Source of the DNA: Saccharomycopsis fibuligera x Saccharomycopsis cf. fibuligera | Taxonomy: Eukaryota; Ascomycota; Saccharomycetes; Ascoideales; Saccharomycopsidaceae | Assembly (NCBI GenBank): GCA_001936135.1 | Contig: CP012814.1 | Span: 1,116,001-1,180,000, forward strand | Reading direction: 5' to 3' | Length of the DNA: 64,000 nt | Shown here: piece by piece, positions 51,301 through 60,300 of the stretch | Numbering within the stretch: position 1 is the first letter of the stretch | How the letters are laid out: every line of letters starts with the position of its first letter | Program-made: the position numbers and the translations under genes | Notes under the pieces: model-generated | Databases searched by the model: none | Seen by the model: the letters and a program-made list of their open reading frames with translations, nothing else | Told to the model about the DNA's origin: nothing

Positions 51301-54300
51301 CAAGTATTTGTGGAGACATCTTTCTGATGATGACTTCACGAACAATGAAATTATTGACGATATTGTACAGTTGTACTATGAAATCAAAGACTTGAATGAT
51401 AAAAATTTTTTGGTTGACGGTTCAAAGAATAAAATCGTTGTCAATATCAGAATCTTATCCAGAGCTTTGGTTTTTACTTCTGACATTGTGAGAACTTATG
51501 GTATCAGACGCTCATTGTATGAATCGTTCAACATGATTTTACTCACATTATTGGATCTGAGCTCTCAAGACTTACTACAGCCTATCATTTATAAATATAC
51601 CATTGGCAAGACTAAGAATGTGAAGGCTATAATTAATAGAATTCCACCAAGGCCAGCTCATTTACCTGAAGCTAGTGCGATCAAATTTGGCCATTACTGG
51701 TTAGAGAAGGGACCTTATGATGTGGTTGAGCAGCCCCATTATATTATAACGCCGTTTGTTGAAAAGAACTTGTTGAATCTTGTCAGAGCAACGTTAACCA
51801 AAAGATTCCCTATCCTTATTCAAGGCCCAACTTCTTCAGGTAAGACATCCATGATTACTTACTTGTCTAAAATCACTGGTAACAAAGTTATTAGAATTAA
51901 TAATCATGAGCATACTGATTTGGCCGAATACTTAGGATCTTATGTTAGTGATACCAAGACTGGTAAGTTAGTGTTCAAGCATGGTCCATTAATTGAAGCT
52001 TTGAAACACGGTTACTGGATCATTCTTGATGAATTAAATTTGGCAAGCTCAGAAGTTTTAGAAGGTATTAATAGATTGTTAGATGACAATAGAGAAATCT
52101 TTTTAACTGAAACGCAAGAATTGATCAAGCCTCACAAGAATTTCTTGTTGTTTGCTACTCAAAATCCACCAGGTGTTGTTTATGGCGGTAGAAAATTTTT
52201 GTCTAAAGCTTTCAAGAATAGATTTTTGGAGCTCAATTTTGATGATATTCCACAAGACGAATTGGAAATCATTTTATGTAACAGATGTCAAATTCCTCCA
52301 AGTTATGCTAAAAAAATTGTCGCTGTTTACAAAGAGTTGAATGTTCAACGATCATCCAACAGATTGTTCGAGACAAAGAACAGTTTTGCTACCTTGAGAG
52401 ATTTGTTCAGATGGGGTTCTAGAGAAGCTGTCGGATATGAACAGTTAGCCACAAATGGGTACATGCTATTAGCTGAGAAGAATAGAAAAGATGAAGAAAA
52501 GCACATTATCAAAAATGCTATTGAAAAAGTCATGAGAGTTAAATTGGACATTTCAGAGATATACAAATCTAAGTTCGATGCGTTTGGTGAAAAACTCATT
52601 GAGACCAACGAAAGCAAAGAAAATGTTGTTTGGACTGGAGAAATGAAAAAATTATCAGTTTTGATTTTGGAAGCTTTGGTTAATAATGAGAATGTTTTAT
52701 TGGTTGGTGAGACAGGTTGCGGTAAAACTACGGTTTGCGACAATTTAGCAAGAAACTATTTTAAGCAGAATATGGTGTTCTTGAATGCTCATCAAAATAT
52801 TGAAACTAGTGATATTATTGGATCCCAAAGACCTTTGAGAAATAGATCAAGATTGCAAGAGGCATTAAAAGCTAAGATAACTGAAGAGTTTATCAAGCAC
52901 AAAATATCCTACGATGGTGATTATGATTTGAATGACATAGTTGAAGTTTATGAGAATCAAAAGGATGTGTTTCCTTCCGAGATTGTCGCAGAAATCGATA
53001 ACTTACAAAAAAATTTGAAAGTTTTGTTTGAATGGAGTGATGGTCCACTTATTAACGCAATGAAAAGTGGTGACATTTTCCTATTTGATGAGATTTCATT
53101 GGCTGAAGATTCTGTGTTAGAACGTTTGAACTCTGTATTAGAGCCTGAAAAGACCTTGTACTTGACTGAGTACTCGAACGAGATTGATCAAAATTTGATT
53201 GTTGCATCCAAAGGTTTCCAGTTCTTGGCTACCATGAACCCAGGCGGTGATTACGGGAAAAAAGAATTGTCTCCTGCTTTGAGAAACAGATTCACTGAAA
53301 TTTACGTTCCATCAATGTCTGATTTTAATGACGTTGGCCTTATTGTTAACTCGAAACTTGATGACGAAGTCAAATTTGTTAGCGAGATGATAATCAAGTT
53401 TTCTGAATGGTTTAGCATTAGATTTAGCACTAACAATTCTTCTACTAACAATGGTGTAATTTCCATTAGAGATATATTAGCATGGGTGAATTTCATCAAT
53501 AATGTACATGAACAAGTTGGTATTGAAGCTGCGTTGCTTCATGGTGTCTGCATGGTTTTCGTTGATGCTTTGGGTACTAACAATACCGCTTACCTTGCAT
53601 CTGATCCACAGAGATTAGCTGATGTTAAGACTTTATGTATCGAAACGCTCTCCCAATTTGCCTCTATGAAGTTGCTTGATATTTACCACCAAGAGGCCAG
53701 TGTCTCGTTGTTAGAAGATCAGTTAGTTATTGGGTTTTTCAAAATTCCAAGAAGAGTTGCCGATGATTTAAGCACTGGAAAATTAGCATTCAACTTGCAA
53801 GCACCAACTACTGCGGTCAATGCTATGAGAGTTTTGAGAGCCATGATTATCAAAAAACCAATCTTATTGGAAGGTGACCCAGGTGTCGGTAAATCCAGTC
53901 TTATCGATGCGTTAGCTAAGGCCACCAATAACAAATTGACTCGTATAAACTTATCCGATCAAACCGATTTGGTGGATTTGTTTGGGTCCGATGCCCCAGT
54001 TGAGGGTGGTAATTTTGGTGAGTTTGTTTGGAAAGATGCTCCATTTTTGAGAGCTATGAAACAAGGTGAATGGGTTTTATTGGATGAAATGAATTTAGCT
54101 TCTCCTTCTTTATTAGAAGCGTTGAATAGTGTTTTTGATTTTAGACAAAAGGTCTACATTCCTGAATTGGACCAGGAATTTACATGTCATAAAAATTTCA
54201 GAGTGTTTGCTGCTCAAAATCCCCAATACCAAGGTGGTGGAAGAAAAGGGTTGCCAAAATCTTTCATCAACAGATTTACTAATGTTTACATTGGTAAACT

Positions 54301-57300
54301 TAACCATATTGATATGGAACTCATTTGCAAGCACATTTTCCCTGAAATTTCAGAAAGTACTATTTCGAAGCTCATTAGACTTATTGGTGAGCTTGAATCT
54401 GAAATCAACATTAAGAAGCGTTGGGGTTTGCAAGGTGGTCCATGGGAGTTCAACATTAGAGATATCATCAAGTTTTTGGATATTAATGGTCCAAATGCTT
54501 TGAATTTGGTGTTCGCACAAAAGTTTAGAAGCTCCAAGGATCGTGAAAATGTTTATAATCTCTACTACAAAATCTTTGGGTCTTTGCCTACTCAAGGCTC
54601 TTATTATCATAATGATGATACTATGGTCCAAGCAAACAGCTCAGTAGTTACTAAAGAACAACATACTGTGTTTGCAAACGAAAATTCATTGATACCTCTT
54701 CAATCTAACAATGAACTTTTGGAATCATTGTTCACTGCAGTTCAAAAATCATTTCCTGTACTTTTAGCTGGTCCTACTTTGGGGGGTAAATCCGAATTGA
54801 TACGTTTTGCGGCAAATTTAATCGGTGCTAGATTGGAAACTGTTCATATTCACAATGAAATTGACATTGCAGACCTTGTTGGCGGCCTTGATCAATATCA
54901 TTTGAACAAAGAATTATTGCCAATTCTCCAAGACCTTGAAATTTATTTGGGAGTGTTATCCTCAAAGCTTGCAGATAGCGCTACGATTTCTTCAATTTAC
55001 CGTTTCTTAGATTACCTTGTATCTTTTAAACATACATTATCTTTGAAACCAAATGCTGATACCTCAAATGAGCAAAAGTTGACTGAGCTCATTGATAACT
55101 TTGAGCCTTTGTTAAAAATTGTTAACAATGAAAACTTGAATGACTTTTTGGTTCATTTGAACAAGATTAAAGCCAAAAAAGGTAAGCAGTTTCAGTTCTT
55201 CGATGGTATATTAATTGACGCTTTGGAAAAGGGTTATTGGCTTCATTTGTCAAATATCAATTTGGTTAACTCGTCTATTGTTGATAGACTTAATTCCTTG
55301 ACAGAACATAATGGTGTTCTTGTCGTCAGTGAAAGCAGTTCCATTGATGGCGAACCAAAGATTATTAAACCACATCCAAACTTTAGATTATTTTTGTCTA
55401 TGAATCCAAAGTATGGAGAACTTTCTAGAGCTATGAGAAACAGATGTGCTGAAATTTACGTTGAAAGTTTTGCTAATAGAGCAACTGAGTTGGATAAACT
55501 ATTTTTAGGTTTGATTGATCTGCAGTCATTGGGTGACATTGCTGAACCAAATATTGAGACCCAAATTTCGAATTTAACTGTTGGTGAGATTTCAGGGAAC
55601 ACTAAGGAATTTTACTCAACATTCAATGTCAGTTCAAAAGAGCCAATGATGAAATATTTGTCACTTGTGGTGGATATTCTCTCACAAGACTTGCATGATT
55701 TGGATATTAAGTCAAGAATTGCATATGCTGTGGCTTCTTTCATCCCAATCAACCTTTTTAACGAAATTCAAGCTCTTCAGAGATTTGTTGATACTGTGGA
55801 AATTTGTAGTTCTAATGATAAGTTCATTCTTGAAAGATTGATCAAGTTCATCAAATTTTTACGTGACTATGGAGTTGCAGAGAAGATTATCAGCTCGTAT
55901 CAAGAAATGACCCCAATTGTGAGTCAGAAACTTGCTTGTATTAACTCACTTACTGTTTCTGATAATGATATCAACCACATAATCACGTTCAATTTCGTGC
56001 AATCTTTGTATGACTTCTTTGAGTTTGTCGAAAAGTTCCAACAATACACCGTCATAGCAGATTTGGAATCGGAAAGATATGCTCTTATTAATGATATTTA
56101 TACTTCGTTAAAGGCAATCTTCATTCTGGGATTTGCTGGTGAAGAAGCTAATAAATTGATCTCTGATATTGCTATATATGGGAAATTAGCCGTCAAGGTC
56201 AAAGAACCTGAAAAATTTAACTTTATCATTGAGCAAATCAAAGAGTGCCTAGCAAAAGTTAGCTTGGTTGCCCCTGAGCTTAGAATTGAAGATGCTAATA
56301 TAGAGGCTATCTCAACTTTTAATATCGCCAACTCTGGTTCTATGACAAAGTTATGGAATCATTTTATCATTTTACCAGCTGCCATTGAGCGTTTGCTTGG
56401 CGCTTTACCTCCTGCATGGAAGTCATTCATCACTGTGGAATATCAAAATGGTTGGATAAGCGGAACATCACTCGATCTTCAAAAATTCAAAGAATCTCAA
56501 AAGTTAGCAACTAATTCCAAAAAGAACTATTGGATAGATGAATTTGCTGAATTGTTTAAATTAATTGAAGCTGCTAATACTTCCCAATCAAATTTCCATA
56601 TTGATGATAGATTTTTGATGCTTGCTTTGCAAAGTGGCAAAAGTACTATATCTTTGAGTAACAGATATATTGGTAAATTAGTTAAACCTTATCCATTCAT
56701 CTTAGAGTCTATGTTTGCAGACAATACTTTGGGAAGCGATCCTGTGCTCAAAGATGTTTTTCAAAAAGCGTCTGATTTGAACGACGTTCCTGGATCTGAA
56801 ATCAAGCAAGCAATCAATGACGTTAAATACTTATCTACTGAAATCATTGCAAACTCTAGCGTGATTATTAGTAATCAGTTGGTCTATTATCAAAAGATCC
56901 TTGCTAGTTGGTTGAAGGAAGTTCTTGTCAGTCAGGTTAGCAAAGATGAACTCTTGGTGGCCGAAATTGAAGCTGCTTGGCTTGATAATAATAAATTGGA
57001 ATCAGTGCTTTCAAATATTAAAGCTAACAAACAGTACACTCATTTTTACAGCACTATTGAGAAATTTTTTGTGCCTGCAATCCTTGCTGTCTTTTCGAAA
57101 AACGTTAGTTATGAAAAGCTTGGCAAAGCATTCATCTTTTTCAGTTCTGGTCTTATTCATCTTTTTATGCCTAGCTCTCCATACGATCCAGCTATTTGCG
57201 AATTTATATTGTTCGACTTCTTCACTATCAAGAAAAAAAGCATGGAACACTCTAAGTCTGCAATACAAATTGTTAGAAGAATTTTGGTTGGTGACAAAAG

Positions 57301-60300
57301 TATCTATTTTGAGACCACTACTGGCGAACCTATTGAAGAGCCAGCAAAACCAAGAGTTCAAAGACCCCAAGAAGGATCAATTCAAAACTTGTTTGAGGAA
57401 TGGTCCGCATTTATGGACTCTTCTGTTGGTCAAACTGCTGTTGAAAAGCTTTTAACATCTCTCCAATCAGAATCTAACAGAGAAATTTTAGAGAACAAGA
57501 TTAGCATGCTTCATAGAAGTACTGAGCGTTTCTTATTCAACTTAAGCGAAAACTTTGTCTCTTACACAGATTTGAATTCTATTTTCAAGGGCGGAATTTT
57601 GGGCTTGAATTTTGGGTTATCCTTGGTTTTGATGCAAGATAAACAGAACCGTTGCCAAGCAGAAGACGCTTTGTCCAGTTTAATAAACTTTGAGTCATTC
57701 TTCCAAAACAGTAAAGATACATTAGCGGTTCTCAAATCTTTCGCGTTCTACTACAAGGATGAGATTCATACAGATTCCCATTTGGAACATGTAAACAAAA
57801 TTTTGCTTGAAGCTTTCAAGAGATGGAAAATCAACATCACCAAGAAAGAAACTGAACAAAGAGAAGCAGAAAACATGTACAAGTTTAGCGGTCAGGAAGA
57901 AGATGACTTTGAAGATGCATACAAAACATTATTTCCCTCCTGGGATGAAGATGAAAATGAAAATGAAATTGGTGTTGAACAGAAGACTACCGCCAGTGCT
58001 TATGATGCAATTGAGGGACCTTTTGTTAACACCGTTTTTGCACAAACATTTTTGGACCCTGTTCAAGATTCTATTTTGAATGTTGTTGAAACCCTTAATG
58101 AAACCAGCACCAAGTCGCAGAAGGCTAAGCTTTCTGGAACTGCAAGTCCATCAAAGGTTTCTAGTTTGTTGCATAAATTATGGAATGTTATCGCTAGTCA
58201 TGAAACAAGAGAACTCGACAACTCAGATTTCTACTTTAAGCCAAACTTCTACGAATATGGTAGATGTTTGAGTGTCATTAATGATATTCTTGCTGAAGTG
58301 TCACGTTTGCTTGAAACTGCATCTGATAATGCCACTTTATCAAACATTCTTGTTGCTTGTACTGAACTCAGAAGCTTTTCCTCTAATACTACTCTTGCTA
58401 GATTAATTGTCAAGCTTGAACAAATCCTTAAGTTTTTGGATGAGCTGATTAAATATTCCAGTGGCACAAACAAGAAGACTATGAATGGTTTTGTTGATAG
58501 AATCACTCAATTGGTTGTCAGTTGGAGACAATTAGAATTGGCCTCGTTTAACAAATTGTTTGACAACGAGCGCAAACTTATTGAAAAGAAATTAGATGAG
58601 AGTTTTTACTTGCTCTTTGAACTTCTTGTCGTCGGTTATGCTAACAATGAAAAGCAACCTGAGGAAGTTGTTTCCTTGTTAAATTTGTTTATGAGTAACA
58701 GTTCACAAGGTGAGTACAGAGGCAAGTTAAATTTGTTGAAAGCATTCAGCAGGTACATGAAAACTTCGTTTGACAAAGAAACTGAATTGATTGATAATAT
58801 AATTATGTTCTACGATCAGTTCCTTCCGATAATCACAAAAAATATTGACAACACTAGGGAAAGGCTTACTAAAGAAATCAACGAAGTGATTTTGTTGGCA
58901 TCTTGGAAGGATACAAATATTGATGCATTGCATGAATCATCCAAGAAATCTAGAAAGAGTCTTTACAAGGTAGTGAGAAAATACCGTGCTGCTTTGACTC
59001 TTAGTGTTCACAAAATGATTGATGAAGGTCTACCATACGAGCTCAAGTCTGATGAGAATGTGTCTTCTGGTGCAGATGTAGTTAGTTCTTGCAGCATTGT
59101 TGACTTCACTCTTAATACCAAAAAATGGAAGCAACAGTCTAAACTTTTGACTAATCTTGAAGGTTTCATTCCAAAAGTCAGGCAAGTTAGTAATGAATTA
59201 CAGAAAGAAGAGTTACCTGATCTTTATGAATTTTGCGTTTCTACGTTAATTGAAATGGACCGTTTAAGAAAAGCGACACCAAGAGAATTAACCGAAGCAA
59301 ACAAAAAGGTGGTTAGTACTTTGAAAACCGAAAAACGTGTCTTATTAAGTTCCGTTGTCAAAGAATTGAGAAATATGGGCTTAAAAGTGCAAGAAGTTCA
59401 ACAGTATAAATTGACTGTTACTGCAATTTTGGCCAGAGCAAAGTCAATGCTTGAACTTCATCATATTGACGACAGTCTTTTTTTTAGAATTTTGGATCTT
59501 TTGCCAAGATTGAGAAATGCTGTTGCTAATTGTGTTGAGGATGTCCCAAGAGACGATGTTTTTAAAGGGCTTGCTATTGCTGAGCATTTGACGTTTTCTT
59601 TGTTTTCCTTGAGAAATCCATTGAGAAATGTTCTCGAGTCCAAAGAGACTTTGCACAAGCAAGTTGATATTATTGCCAAGATTGCTTCATTTTCAGCCAC
59701 TGGTGCTAAATTAGTAAAGGTTTCTTCAGAAGCTAAGTTAAGAGAGCAAAAATTTGTTTTGGTGACAAAGTTCCTACCTAAGCTTTTGGACTTTGCTGTT
59801 GATACCATTGATAGAAGTGTCAAATTGGGTCAATTGAAGTTATCTACTAATGAACTAATTAGCGTGCTTAATGACATTAAGAGAGACTTTGATACTCTTT
59901 ACATGGACTATTCATCTAGTAACAATAGTGCTAAGCCACTTCTTACTGAAGAAAAGATTGCTTTGTTTGACAAATTTGATCAATCATTAGTTGATTGCAA
60001 AACTGCTTTGGACAACTTTGGAAGCAAGTACAAAAGCTTATCATTTGTTTCCCAGCTTGTTTCTGAATGGTTAGAATACGAATTTAACTTTGCCAAATCG
60101 AGCGCTGTTGTTGCAGATGAGAATGTTGCCGACTTGGATACAACCATTGATAGTGTACTTGATTTGAGTAAATCTATTATTGTTGCCGTTCAATCTGTCA
60201 AGAAGGCTTTATCTGAAGAAGTCAGTGTTGATACTGAAAGATATTTCTTGAACACTCAACAGAAATATGTTACTTACAAGAGTTCGCTATACACTGACCA